Positions 50,301 to 58,893 are shown, counted from the stretch's first letter. The stretch is 64,000 bases of DNA from Rhodococcus erythropolis NBRC 15567 (GCF_001552595.1 NZ_BCRM01000028.1:20239-84238); one strand, 5' to 3'. Numbers and translations: made by a program. The notes: a model not told the origin generated them from the sequence alone.

Positions 50301-51231
50301 CATGGTTGCGAGCTACGGCCTCGGCGGCGGCTGGATGCACATCGAACAGGCCAAGATCGGCAAGCGTGCGTTCCTCGGCAACTCCGGTATGACCGCCCCC
50401 GGTCGACGCGTCCCCAAGAACGGTCTCGTGGCGGTTCTGTCGGCCACCCCGTCCAAGGCCAAGTCCGGATCATCGTGGCTGGGTAGTCCACCGGTACGTC
50501 TGAGAAGGGCTGCCGGGGACACCGACGCCGCCCGCACGTTCAATCCGCCCATGCGCCTCAAGATCGCCCGCGGAGTGGTCGAAACCTGCCGACTGATCCC
50601 CGTCATGGTCACGTTCGGCATCGGTCTCGGTGTTCTGTTTGCACTCGAAGCACTGGTCGGCGCCGTCGGATTCTGGTTCGCGGCTCTGTTGAGCGGCGTA
50701 ATTCTGCTCGTCGCCGGAGCAGTGGCCGGCGCGATCACCATCGCCGCCAAGTGGATCGTCGTCGGACGCATCGCCAAGGTCGAGCATCCGCTGTGGAGTT
50801 CGTTCGTCTGGCGCAACGAGGTAGCCGACGCGTTCGTCGAAACCGTCGCGGCGCCGTGGTTCGCTCGCGCAGCGACTGGTACTGCCGTACTCAACATCTT
50901 CTTGCGTGGGCTCGGGGCCAAGATCGGCAAGGGCGTTTGGTGTGAGTCGTACTGGCTACCCGAGGCAGATCTTGTGACTTTGGGCGACGGAGCGACAGTG
51001 GAACGGGGGTGCGTCGTGCAAACTCATCTCTTCCATGATCGGATCATGTCCATGGACACCGTCACCTTGGGAGCAGGAGCAACGCTGGGACCGCATTGTG
51101 TCGCGCTACCCGCAGCCGGCATCGGCGCGGGAGCGACGGTAGGGCCTGCATCTCTGGTGATGCGAGGTGACACCGTTCCGCCCTCCACCCGCTGGCAGGG
51201 CAATCCGATTGCACCGTGGGTGGCGTCGTGA
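47314..51231 (+). CDS. Pls/PosA-family non-ribosomal peptide synthetase
   Basis: A 1305-residue synthetase built like epsilon-poly-L-lysine synthetase. Residues 1-520 form an adenylation domain (FTSGSTGTPKGV, NTYGPTEAT, YRSGDLVR, GRADDQVKLGGRRIELGEVD, TSGKVDR). A carrier domain follows with the pantetheine Ser in FEVGGGSLSAAQ near 550. The rest has three pairs of membrane segments (about 620-665, 855-920, 1095-1150) alternating with three hexapeptide-repeat domains (about 750-825, 970-1060, 1205-1295). There is no condensation or thioesterase domain, as expected for this family, which makes amino-acid homopolymers at the membrane. Monomer unknown; the pocket has an acidic residue suiting a basic amino acid. 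The stop overlaps the peptidase start. Confidence 0.88.
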   Translation: MSRTGPTGLPLQSQSETEQSFGIPSVFLRSAHAPAPRTLIDIVRASAEANPEAPAIDDGDTTLSYSELLDEIALGARWLGDAGVGAGDRVGIRMPSGSRSLYVAILSILAAGAAYVPVDADDPEERAELVFGEAQVAAIITGDGIQPGTAPKRLEHPPVREPEPEDDAWIIFTSGSTGTPKGVAVTHLNAAAFVDAEARMFLQDEPIGPGDRVLAGLSVAFDASCEEMWLAWRHGACLVPAPRSLVRSGMDLGPWLVSRDVSIVSTVPTLASLWPAEALEAVRLLIFGGEACPPELAERLAVEGREVWNTYGPTEATVVACGALMDGKSPVSIGLPLDGWDLAVVDAQSNPVAVGEVGELVIGGVGLARYLDPAKDAEKYASMPSLGWERAYRSGDLVRLETTGLMFQGRADDQVKLGGRRIELGEVDNALQNLPGVSGAAAAVKKTAAGNQLLVGYIASTDPDFDLKAAHALLSEQLPAALVPRLALMDELPTRTSGKVDRNALPWPLPGAGEDAGAALGLDGTAAWVAGLWGSILGAQITGLDDDFFEVGGGSLSAAQLVTALRERFPEVTVAQLYDHPRLGSLAEYLDELAPTETVEPRIVAPTPLKTQLAQIAVTVPLTTLTGLQWVTWLAIANNVLGWFVDVSWAPTVSWWWILLAFIVFITPIGRMTIAVVGARLLLRKLEPGTYPRGGSEHLRLWIALRLTEASGAANLSGAPWMLYYARALGADIGSGVDLHTLPPITGMLELGNGCSVEPEVDLSGHWIDGDVIHIGEIKIGDGASVGSRSTLLPGARIGRDAVVEPGSAVFGRVKANQQWAGSPATKVGKANHPWPAEHPKRAPGWVPVYGVTSVFLAGMPIFALMAGIALIGWWIRDTDTLASAVLQSLIMLPVATILSLLVFAVVTLVAVRLLSIGLTPGYHPVRSRIGWQVWATERLLDSARTFLFPLYASLLTPGWLRLLGAKIGKNVEASTVLLLPKFTTVADGAFLADDTMVASYGLGGGWMHIEQAKIGKRAFLGNSGMTAPGRRVPKNGLVAVLSATPSKAKSGSSWLGSPPVRLRRAAGDTDAARTFNPPMRLKIARGVVETCRLIPVMVTFGIGLGVLFALEALVGAVGFWFAALLSGVILLVAGAVAGAITIAAKWIVVGRIAKVEHPLWSSFVWRNEVADAFVETVAAPWFARAATGTAVLNIFLRGLGAKIGKGVWCESYWLPEADLVTLGDGATVERGCVVQTHLFHDRIMSMDTVTLGAGATLGPHCVALPAAGIGAGATVGPASLVMRGDTVPPSTRWQGNPIAPWVAS

Positions 51232-52544
51232 AGCCGAACAGAATGCTCGAAGAGCCGCTCGATCCGTACCTGCCACACAACGGCAACCGCGGTTACCGCG
51301 TGTCTCGGTACGAATTGGAACTGACGTACAAGGTCTTCAGTAACCGTCTCGCCGGCAAGGCAGTCATCACCGCTGTCACCACCGAGAGCCGATCCAAGTT
51401 CAGCTTCGACCTCGCGCAGAACCTGCAGGTGTCCAAGGTGTCCGTCAACGGTGCCCGCGGCACCAAGTACGCGCACTTGAACAACAAGCTGATCATCACG
51501 CCGTCTACCAAGATCCCCGCGGGCGGTGCCCTGTCGGTCACCATCGCGTACAGCGGCAACCCCGAGCCGATCAAGAGCCTGTGGGGCGAAGTCGGCTGGG
51601 AGGAACTCGACGAAGGAACTTTGGTCGCAAGTCAGCCCAACGGCGCGGCGTCCTGGTTCCCGTGCGACGACCATCCGATTTCCAAAGCGTCGTACCGCAT
51701 CTCGATCACCACCGATTCCCCGTTCTATGCCCTCGCCAACGGCAAGCTGATCCGCAAGCAGACCCGTGCGAGTCAGACGACGTGGGTCTACGAGCAGACC
51801 GAACCGATGGCAACCTACCTGGCGACGATTCAGATCGGTCAGTACGAGCACCGACAGGTGAGCGCCGGGCCGGTACCGGTCTTCGCCGTTCACCCACCTC
51901 GGCTGCGCGCAGCGTTCGACGTCGACTTCGGGCGCCAACCCCAGATGCTGGAGGTCTTCGGAAAGCTGTTCGGCCCGTATCCCTTTGCCGACTACACCGC
52001 TGTGGTCACCGACGACGAACTCGAAATCCCCATCGAAGCGCAGGGACTCTCGATCTTCGGAGCCAACCACTGCACGGGTAGGCGCGGTTCCGAACGTCTT
52101 GTCGCACACGAGCTTGCCCATCAATGGTTCGGCAACAGCCTCACTCTCGGGCAGTGGTGCGACATCTGGCTACACGAAGGCTTTGCCTGTTACGCGGAGT
52201 GGATCTGGTCCGAGAATTCCGGTGGCCCATCCTCGAACCAACTCGCGACCAACGCCTATCAAGGGCTCGGGCGTAAATCTCAGGACTTGATCGTCGCCAA
52301 TCCCGGGCCTGCCCTGATGTTCGACGATCGAATCTACAAGCGGGGCGCGTTGACTCTGCACGCCCTGCGCGGCGTTCTCGGAGACGAGAAGTTCTTCGAA
52401 CTGATTCGCCAGTGGACTACGAAGCATCGGCACAGCACGGTCAGCACCGAGCAATTCACCGATCTCGCTTCACGTTTCACCGACACCCCACTGCGCCCTC
52501 TCTGGGATGCTTGGCTGAATCAACGCCCGCTACCTCGGCTTTGA
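51228..52544 (+). CDS. M1-family metallopeptidase coupled to the synthetase
   Basis: A 438-residue gluzincin aminopeptidase-like enzyme. The zinc site HELAHQWFG lies near residue 294 and the third ligand Glu in WLHEGFACYAEW 18 residues on. A preceding QPNGAASWFPCDDHP and GAMEN-like PIEAQGLSIFG are present; the GAMEN motif is altered. GTG 51228 overlaps the synthetase stop (GTGA), the reason for choosing it over GTG 51216. No signal peptide. In epsilon-poly-lysine producers a metallo-aminopeptidase degrades the polymer; a matching role is inferred from the coupling. Confidence 0.87.
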   Translation: MKPNRMLEEPLDPYLPHNGNRGYRVSRYELELTYKVFSNRLAGKAVITAVTTESRSKFSFDLAQNLQVSKVSVNGARGTKYAHLNNKLIITPSTKIPAGGALSVTIAYSGNPEPIKSLWGEVGWEELDEGTLVASQPNGAASWFPCDDHPISKASYRISITTDSPFYALANGKLIRKQTRASQTTWVYEQTEPMATYLATIQIGQYEHRQVSAGPVPVFAVHPPRLRAAFDVDFGRQPQMLEVFGKLFGPYPFADYTAVVTDDELEIPIEAQGLSIFGANHCTGRRGSERLVAHELAHQWFGNSLTLGQWCDIWLHEGFACYAEWIWSENSGGPSSNQLATNAYQGLGRKSQDLIVANPGPALMFDDRIYKRGALTLHALRGVLGDEKFFELIRQWTTKHRHSTVSTEQFTDLASRFTDTPLRPLWDAWLNQRPLPRL

Positions 52545-52692
52545 CGCTTTCCCCCAGCCGTAGCACCACGCCGAAACATTCCGAATGCGCCGATTAGCTT
52601 TGTCTTACCTTTACTATAGAGGTGGGCCGAGGGACGACCCCGACAACACAATTCTCAGGGCACGCTTCCTCGACAGGTAGATCGGGGGATCG

Positions 52693-53208
52693 ATGTTTGT
52701 TGTATTCACAATATGTTTCGTGATCGGGGTCGTCGCCCTGATCGGAGCCTTTGCCGTCGGCGAGGTTGCAGATCTGGGCGGCGGCCACGCAGACGGGCTG
52801 CCATTTCTGAGCCTGACAACTTTGGCCACAGCACTTTTCGGCTTCGGCGCCGGCGGCGTAGCTGCCACTCTCGCGGACGCTCCGACGTTGGTAGCGGTGA
52901 TTGCAGCACTCGCACTCGCCGCCGTTCTCGTTGTCGTCACGCGCGGCCTTCTTCTCCCCTATCTCCTTAAACAACAAGATAATTCGCACATCGGGCGCAA
53001 TTCATACCACGGACTGTTGGGCACGGTCACCCTCACCATCGCAGCCGAAGGTTGGGGAGAAGTCTCGTTCGTCGACGCCGAAGGCAATCGCGTCCAGGCC
53101 AAGGCCGTCAGTGCACAGCCGATGGTTCTCACCACCGGCACCACCGTCTACATCGCCGATGTAGACGATCAATACCTTCACGTCGTCACGGTTGACGACG
53201 CGATCTAA
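52693..53208 (+). CDS. NfeD-like membrane protein
   Basis: A 171-residue protein with an N-terminal membrane segment (3-24), two further hydrophobic segments (about 40-55 and 64-90) and a C-terminal OB-like domain (GLLGTVTLTIAAEGWGEVSFVDAEGNRV... GTTVYIADVDDQYLHVVTV). This is the short NfeD/YuaF pattern. NfeD proteins are encoded with flotillins, as here (11-bp gap). A TTTACTATAG promoter-like sequence precedes it near 52611. Confidence 0.78.
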   Translation: MFVVFTICFVIGVVALIGAFAVGEVADLGGGHADGLPFLSLTTLATALFGFGAGGVAATLADAPTLVAVIAALALAAVLVVVTRGLLLPYLLKQQDNSHIGRNSYHGLLGTVTLTIAAEGWGEVSFVDAEGNRVQAKAVSAQPMVLTTGTTVYIADVDDQYLHVVTVDDAI

Positions 53209-53219
53209 GGACTCGATAC

Positions 53220-54791
53220 ATGCTGCCAATCATCATCATTGCGGTTGTAGTCGCAGTAATCATCTTCATCGTTCTCCCCGCGATCTACGTGAAGAACTAC
53301 GTCAAGGTCCCGCCGAACGAAGTGGCGGTCTTCACCGGACGAGGCAAGCCGAAGGTCGTCCGCGGCGGTGCCCGGTTCAAGATTCCCGGCATCGAACGTG
53401 TCGACATCATGTCGCTCGAGCCGTTCAACGTCAGCATCAATCTCAAGAATGCGCTCTCCAACGACGGTGTTCCGGTCAACGTCGAGGCAGTCGGCCTGGT
53501 GCGAATCGGTTCCGCCGACGAAGCGGTTCAGACAGCGGTGCAACGATTCCTGACTTCCGACCTGGACGAGCTCCAGCAGCAGATCAATGAAATCCTCGCG
53601 GGCAGTCTGCGCGGAATCACCGCGACCATGACGGTCGAGGATCTGAACTCCAACCGCGACTCCCTCGCTCGCAGCGTGGTCGAGGAGGCAGGCGGCGACC
53701 TCGCCCGCATCGGCATGGAAGTCGATGTCATCAAGATCGCGGGAATCTCCGACTTCAACGGCTATCTCGAATCGCTCGGTCAGCGCCGCATCGCCGAGGT
53801 CAAACGTGATGCCGCGATCGGAACTGCTGAAGCAGAGCGTGATTCGCAGATCCAGTCGGCAAAGGCGCGACAGGCAGGTTCCGTCGCACAAGCCGAGGCC
53901 GACACCGCGATCGCGAGTGCAAATCAGAAGCGCGACGTCGAACTCGCTCGCCTGCGAGCACAGACCGAAGCCGAGAACGCAGAAGCCGACCAGGCCGGAC
54001 CTCTCGCGCAGGCAACAGCCGAGAAGGCCGTCGGCATCGCACGTGAGCAGGCCGAGGCGGCCCGCGTCGAAGCTCGCACCGAGGTCGAGCGTCGTCGCGC
54101 CCAGCAATCGGAAGCGGCATTGCAGGCAGATGTCATTGCACCGGCCGAGGCCGAACGCCAAGCCTCGATCGCACGCGCAGAGGGTGAGCGACAGGCCGCG
54201 ATCCTCCGCGCCCAGGCACAGGCCGAGTCAGCAAGGCAGGCCGGCGGTGCTCAGGCCGATGCACGAAAGCTCGTCGCCGACGCCGTTCGCTCTGAGCAGC
54301 AGGCTGATGCCGACGGCCTTCGAGCACGTCTGGAAGCCGAAGCAGACGGCCGCAAGGTAGCGGCAGACGCCGTCCGTGCCGAGCAACAAGCCGAGGCGGA
54401 TGGTTTGCGCGCCAAGCTCGAAGCCGAAGCTGCCGGTAAGCGTCAGATCGCCGAGGCGCTCAATTCCTACACCCCGCAGGCCGCGCAGTTGCTCACTCTG
54501 CCTGATGTTCTGGCAGCATTGGTCGACGCCACCGCAGCAGCAGCGAAGCCGGTCGGCGACATCGACCGCATCTCCATCGTCGGCGGCAGTGATGGGGCCC
54601 AGGGTTCGATCGGCTCGATCCTGGGCATCAGCCCCCAGGTGATCGCCGGCGTCATCGAAACTCTCGAAAGCTCAGGCGTCGATATCACCGGATTGCTCAA
54701 CGGCCTGAACAAGACCGCATCGGTTCCGGTTGGTTCGGTACACAATTCGGTCCACAATTCGGAAAACGGTTCCGCAACTGTAGACGCGTGA
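53220..54791 (+). CDS. Flotillin-like SPFH protein
   Basis: A 523-residue SPFH protein with an N-terminal membrane segment (1-24), the SPFH domain at about 28-190 (VPPNEVAVFTGRG, RGGARFKIPGIERVD) and a long Ala/Glu/Gln-rich coiled coil at 190-430, then a Gly-rich tail. Flotillins organise membrane domains with NfeD partners, matching the gene upstream. The coiled coil contains a 29-residue tandem duplication. A bidirectional terminator follows. Confidence 0.9.
   Translation: MLPIIIIAVVVAVIIFIVLPAIYVKNYVKVPPNEVAVFTGRGKPKVVRGGARFKIPGIERVDIMSLEPFNVSINLKNALSNDGVPVNVEAVGLVRIGSADEAVQTAVQRFLTSDLDELQQQINEILAGSLRGITATMTVEDLNSNRDSLARSVVEEAGGDLARIGMEVDVIKIAGISDFNGYLESLGQRRIAEVKRDAAIGTAEAERDSQIQSAKARQAGSVAQAEADTAIASANQKRDVELARLRAQTEAENAEADQAGPLAQATAEKAVGIAREQAEAARVEARTEVERRRAQQSEAALQADVIAPAEAERQASIARAEGERQAAILRAQAQAESARQAGGAQADARKLVADAVRSEQQADADGLRARLEAEADGRKVAADAVRAEQQAEADGLRAKLEAEAAGKRQIAEALNSYTPQAAQLLTLPDVLAALVDATAAAAKPVGDIDRISIVGGSDGAQGSIGSILGISPQVIAGVIETLESSGVDITGLLNGLNKTASVPVGSVHNSVHNSENGSATVDA
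54276..54449 (+). repeat. 87-bp tandem duplication in the flotillin coiled coil
   Basis: Two consecutive 87-bp units (54276-54362, 54363-54449) encode 29-residue repeats beginning ADAVR(S/A)EQQA(D/E)ADGLRA. They extend the coiled coil in phase with heptads only loosely (29 = 4 x 7 + 1). Confidence 0.8.
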
Positions 54792-54798
54792 TTTCGCC

Positions 54799-54834
54799 CC
54801 GGTCCGCCGACTCTCGCAGGGGTCGGCGGACCGG
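54799..54834. terminator. Bidirectional terminator
   Basis: Perfect 13-bp arms (54799-54811, 54822-54834) with a 10-base loop, between the convergent flotillin and MFS genes. Confidence 0.8.
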
Positions 54835-54840
54835 ACGGCA

Positions 54841-56115
54841 TCACGCGCTCGGAAGATGTGAACGCGACTTGAAGAGAATCAGAATCAAGCAGGCAGCGGC
54901 GGCGGCTGATCCGAACAGAAGAGTCACCGTGTAGCTCAGCGCCGGAATGCTTTCCGACAGCATCGCCAGCAACGCAGGCACAGCAAAACCGATGTAGGTG
55001 ATCGAGTAGAACACCGCGGTCAGTCCTGCCAGATCGTCCGGCCCCGCGATTCGCTGGATCTCCAGCAACCCGGAAACCAATGCCATGCCGTACCCGCAAC
55101 CGAGGATCGCTGCAGCCACGATCGCGATCGCCACGGTCAGCGTCGACGCAACCAGAGCAGCGCCGGCCATACCGACCACCAGAAACACCAGAGCCACAAC
55201 GGCGCCGCGCGCGCTGCGGTCGGTATCGATCTTTCGCCCCAACGACTGAATCGCGAATCCGCATGTCAGCGCGACCATGCACAGTAGAGCCGAAAAGGCC
55301 ACGGGCGCATCGCCACTGTGCCCGGTCATGAGCGCCGGAATAACTGCATACGCGACACTGGCAGCACCGAACACCCACGGCGCCAACGGAACAACGACGT
55401 AGAGGAATCTACGATTACCTGCCGAGGGGATCTTGAGGTCGTCGATCAACCTGCGTCGGTCGGATTTCGCCTGTGCTGGTCGTGTTTCGGGAGCACGCCA
55501 CAGCGCCATGGCCGCGAGGACGGTGATCGCGATGTGCAGCACGTACGCCAACACACTCGGCAGGGGCGCCCACTGCGCCAAGATTCCCGCGGCACCCGCC
55601 CCCAAGGCGAAGCCAGCGGTCAGACTCATCGCTGCTCGCCTGGCACCTGCGCCTTCCGACGCCGTCGAATCCCAAGGTTGCGTGGACAACTCCTTGACCC
55701 AGGAGCCGCCGACGGCCATACCGATCCCCAAGGCGATGCCGCAGAGGATTCTTCCCAGAATGAGAGCGGCAGCGGAGTCGGCCCCGAAAGCGAGCAGCGT
55801 CGAACCGGCGATCGCGATTATCGGCGCGGGGAGCATGATCGGGCGTCGACCCAATCGATCGGACAGCGGGCCGCCGAGCAGCAGGGCCGGCACAATTCCG
55901 ACGACGTAGGCGAAGAGGAAGAAGTCGACCATCACCGGCGAATAGCCGTGATCGAGTCGGTACATCACCAGCAGTGGCGTGAATTCGTTGCCGCCCCAGG
56001 CCGCGGCGAACATGCTGGCGGCAACGGTCAGCCACAGCCATTTTCCGCCAGTGCCACGTTCACTGCCTGGACGACGTTCGGCTGCGGTCCCAGCGTCCAT
56101 CGTTTGGGTGCTCAT
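54841..56115 (-). CDS. MFS transporter linked to GntR regulator
   Basis: A 424-residue MFS protein, 12 membrane segments, with motif A GGPLSDRLGRRPIML. It begins TVAASMFAAAWGGNEFTPLLVMYR. The ATG at 56115 shares one base with the regulator stop (TGATG) and has AAGGAA upstream. It is co-transcribed with the FadR-type regulator and probably exports or imports the same ligand class, possibly an organic acid; the substrate is not visible. Confidence 0.83.
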   Translation of the reverse strand: MSTQTMDAGTAAERRPGSERGTGGKWLWLTVAASMFAAAWGGNEFTPLLVMYRLDHGYSPVMVDFFLFAYVVGIVPALLLGGPLSDRLGRRPIMLPAPIIAIAGSTLLAFGADSAAALILGRILCGIALGIGMAVGGSWVKELSTQPWDSTASEGAGARRAAMSLTAGFALGAGAAGILAQWAPLPSVLAYVLHIAITVLAAMALWRAPETRPAQAKSDRRRLIDDLKIPSAGNRRFLYVVVPLAPWVFGAASVAYAVIPALMTGHSGDAPVAFSALLCMVALTCGFAIQSLGRKIDTDRSARGAVVALVFLVVGMAGAALVASTLTVAIAIVAAAILGCGYGMALVSGLLEIQRIAGPDDLAGLTAVFYSITYIGFAVPALLAMLSESIPALSYTVTLLFGSAAAAACLILILFKSRSHLPSA

Positions 56116-56765
56116 CACAGAGTTCCTTCGAAGCCGAGGCCGTGCACCTGGCGCATGTGTGTGAGGACGGCAGTGTTGTATCCGTCGGCATCGCCTGTTT
56201 CGACGAGGTCGGTAAGCGCGGTGTGGTCGGCAAGGATGCGAGACAGTTGGCCGGGGTCGCGTGAGATCGAACGCGCTGTCATCCGTCGTTGCCTGTCGCG
56301 CAGACTCGCGTAGAACGAGTCGAGCAAAGGATTCCCACCGGCGGCAACGATCATCTTGTGAAAGTCGGCATCGATTGCGCTGAACGCGGCAACGTCCCCG
56401 CGATCAGCAATCTCCCGTTGCTCGATCAGATTCGCGCGCAACGCTGCGACCAGTGCTTCACGTGCGTGCGGTCGGACCGACACCACTCGAACGCTCTGAG
56501 TCTCGACGAGCTGTCTGGCACTGACTACGTGTTCCGCTTCCCCATCCGCGACCGGGACGATCAGCGCCCCCTTCTTCGGGTAGAGGCGCATCCAACCTTC
56601 CGACTCGAGACGCAGAAACGCCTCACGCACCGGCGTTCGGCTCACATTGGTCCGAGCGGCGATGTCACCCTCGCTGATCAGCTCCCCGCCGGCGAGTTCG
56701 CCGGAAAGGATCAGCTCCTTGACTTCGCGGAAGACGTTTTCCGAAGCGGAATACAACATAGACAC
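56115..56765 (-). CDS. GntR-family regulator, FadR/FCD subgroup
   Basis: A 216-residue regulator with an N-terminal GntR winged helix at about 5-72 (FREVKELILSGELAGGELISEGDIAARTNVSRTPVREAFLRLESEGWM) and a C-terminal FCD domain (DADFHKMIVAAGGNPLLDSFYASLRDR). FCD ligands are usually carboxylic acids. A TATAAAT box seven bases before GTG 56765 suggests a leaderless mRNA. It is the first gene of a two-gene operon with the MFS transporter. Confidence 0.88.
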   Translation of the reverse strand: MSMLYSASENVFREVKELILSGELAGGELISEGDIAARTNVSRTPVREAFLRLESEGWMRLYPKKGALIVPVADGEAEHVVSARQLVETQSVRVVSVRPHAREALVAALRANLIEQREIADRGDVAAFSAIDADFHKMIVAAGGNPLLDSFYASLRDRQRRMTARSISRDPGQLSRILADHTALTDLVETGDADGYNTAVLTHMRQVHGLGFEGTL

Positions 56766-56893
56766 AAGATGTATTTATACTCCACGCTGGCGGAACCCAG
56801 ACATTCGGGTCGCCGATCCGAACATCTCGGTCCAACACGGCATCGATCCAGCTAGCATTGCAAGGTGCCAGACAGAAGAGGAGTCAGTTCACG

Positions 56894-56938
56894 ATGAACG
56901 GCGCACGCTCCCGCCATCGCAGACTGACGCACTCATGA
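56894..56938 (+). CDS. 14-codon upstream ORF of the GGDEF gene
   Basis: ATG 56894 is preceded by GAAGAGGAG at 9 bases and encodes MNGARSRHRRLTHS. Its TGA overlaps the ATG of the diguanylate cyclase at 56935 (ATGA). The cyclase start itself has no good ribosome site, so translation may depend on this ORF. Confidence 0.55.
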   Translation: MNGARSRHRRLTHS

Positions 56939-58056
56939 CGTCGCAGATGAAGTCCATGAGGACCCTGACCCGCGAGTGGCTGGCCCTCCCCGATCAATAC
57001 GACCGATTCACTCGCTATCTCCGCGACAACGGCCTCACGACCGCCACCCGGCTATTACTTGGCATCATTGTCATCGGACTGGGCGTGTGCGCACTACTCA
57101 ACAGATTCAGTCCGGCCGGTCCGACAAGCACGATTGCGCTGTTCTTCAACACTGTTGTCGTGATCTCGTGCTTCATGGTCGGAGTCTCATGGTGGGTCTT
57201 CGGCCCGACAAAGCGCCGCTCGTTCGGTTTCGTAGTCTTCTGCGACATCGCAGTCACGATTTCCGTACTTGGAGATTCCTCGCAGCTTGCGCGATTACTT
57301 ACCTGTGTCATCTACGCGCTGATCGGTATCTACATCGCCTATTTTCACAATCCGAAGTTGCAGATCGCACACCTGACCTTCTCGGTTGTGATGATCGTGG
57401 TGGCTGCGCAGCCGATCCTCTTCGGGCCGGAGCGAGATCCTGCGCTCGGAGTTTCGAAAGTGCTGGTTGTCGTCACCGCACTCGTGGTCTGTGCGTTCAT
57501 CTCGCAGATCGTGCTGACGATGCTCAGCATGGACGCGTCCAGCTCCGACCTCGATCCCCTCACCGGGCTCCTGAACCGTCGTGGCCTCGACCGCCACGTC
57601 GAGAAGGTACTCGCGGAGTTCCAGCGTCAGGAATCGGCGGCACTACTCGTGATCGCGATCGACATCGACCGGTTCAAGACGATCAATGACGTCCACGGTC
57701 ACGACGTGGGCGACCGCATAATTCTCCGGGTTTCACAGCGGTTGTCCGCCTGGGCACATGCCGATGCTGTTGTCGCACGGGTCGGCGGCGACGAATTCAT
57801 CCTCGCTCAAAGACTTTCCGTACCGGCCATCGGCCCGATGCTCGACTCGATCGGACCGGCAATGCACTCGAATACCGACGAGATACCGTCGACATCGAGC
57901 ATCGGAATCGCCGTGCGTACCCACAAATTCGTCGCCGGAGAAGAGCGTGCAACAGCGTTCACCGACATGCAGAAAGTCGCCGATTCGGCGATGTACGAAA
58001 GCAAGAGACTCGGCGGCGGACGTGTTCACACGATCGTCACCACCGCGAGCAGGTAG
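56935..58056 (+). CDS. Membrane diguanylate cyclase (GGDEF)
   Basis: A 373-residue protein with about six N-terminal membrane segments (roughly 35-190) and a C-terminal GGDEF domain (DPLTGLLNRRGL near 203; RVGGDEF near 283). The catalytic GGDEF is intact, so it probably makes cyclic di-GMP. No RxxD inhibitory site precedes it. The sensor part has no recognised family. ATG 56935 is the first start in frame and is coupled to the 14-codon ORF upstream. Confidence 0.85.
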   Translation: MTSQMKSMRTLTREWLALPDQYDRFTRYLRDNGLTTATRLLLGIIVIGLGVCALLNRFSPAGPTSTIALFFNTVVVISCFMVGVSWWVFGPTKRRSFGFVVFCDIAVTISVLGDSSQLARLLTCVIYALIGIYIAYFHNPKLQIAHLTFSVVMIVVAAQPILFGPERDPALGVSKVLVVVTALVVCAFISQIVLTMLSMDASSSDLDPLTGLLNRRGLDRHVEKVLAEFQRQESAALLVIAIDIDRFKTINDVHGHDVGDRIILRVSQRLSAWAHADAVVARVGGDEFILAQRLSVPAIGPMLDSIGPAMHSNTDEIPSTSSIGIAVRTHKFVAGEERATAFTDMQKVADSAMYESKRLGGGRVHTIVTTASR

Positions 58057-58070
58057 CGGTACGTGAGTTC

Positions 58071-58868
58071 TCAGTAATAGACCGGCCCCGGCACTCCTCC
58101 ACCCGCTGCCACCGCGTCACCGGTGATCGCGATGCTTCGCGGCGATGCCAGGAAGGTCACGACATCAGCCACCTCTTCGGCGTCGATGATCCGGTGTATC
58201 GAATTCGTCGCGATACCCCGCTCCACCTCCGCCTGCGAGCGGCCGGATTCTTCCGACTCGCGCGCAATCCGCGCGGTCAACCTCTCGGTCCGCGTCACGC
58301 CCGGATGGACGACGGTGACGTTGATTCCCTTGGGGCCCAGCTCGTCTGCAAGATTTTTGGTCAGCGCAGACACACTGACGTTGCGGATCGTGTGGGCGAT
58401 CGAGGTTGCCTGTCTGGCACCCAAACCGCTGATGTTGATGATCCGACCCCAACCCTGATCGATCAGATACGGCGCCACTGCCCGTGCAGTTCGCAGATAC
58501 CCCAGCACTTTCACTTCGACTTCGTCTCGCACGACGTCGTCGGTGGTCGCCTCGAAATCCGTCGGCTTTCCGGCGCTGAACGGAGTCGCTGCCGAGTTGA
58601 CCAGAATGTCGACGCCGCCGAACTCCTTTACTACTTGCCGCACCGACGCCTGAACCGCGTCGTCGTCTCGCGTATCCGTCACGACTCCGATCGCACGAAT
58701 TCCGAACTCCGAAACCAAATCTCGTGCAACGCTTACGACGGTTTGCTCAGTGCGCGCGAGTATCGCGATGTCGACCCCTTCAGCAGCCAGACCTCTGGCG
58801 ATTGCCAGACCGATCCCCTTGCTACCACCGGCAACGATCGCACGCTTTCCAGACAGGTGAAGATCCAT
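58071..58868 (-). CDS. SDR-family protein lacking Tyr and Lys of the active site
   Basis: A 265-residue SDR-like protein with a good cofactor motif GGSKGIG (14-20), NSAA at 91-94 and Ser147 (NISG). The expected YxxxK is His159-T-I-R-Asn163, so both catalytic residues are replaced. The rest (VTVVHPGVTRTERL; SPRSIAITGDAVAAGGG) is normal. It may have another mechanism or only bind cofactor. ATG 58868 is chosen because it fits the family start. Confidence 0.82.
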   Translation of the reverse strand: MDLHLSGKRAIVAGGSKGIGLAIARGLAAEGVDIAILARTEQTVVSVARDLVSEFGIRAIGVVTDTRDDDAVQASVRQVVKEFGGVDILVNSAATPFSAGKPTDFEATTDDVVRDEVEVKVLGYLRTARAVAPYLIDQGWGRIINISGLGARQATSIAHTIRNVSVSALTKNLADELGPKGINVTVVHPGVTRTERLTARIARESEESGRSQAEVERGIATNSIHRIIDAEEVADVVTFLASPRSIAITGDAVAAGGGVPGPVYY

Positions 58869-58893
58869 ACCTGCGACACTATCCAACAGGCGA

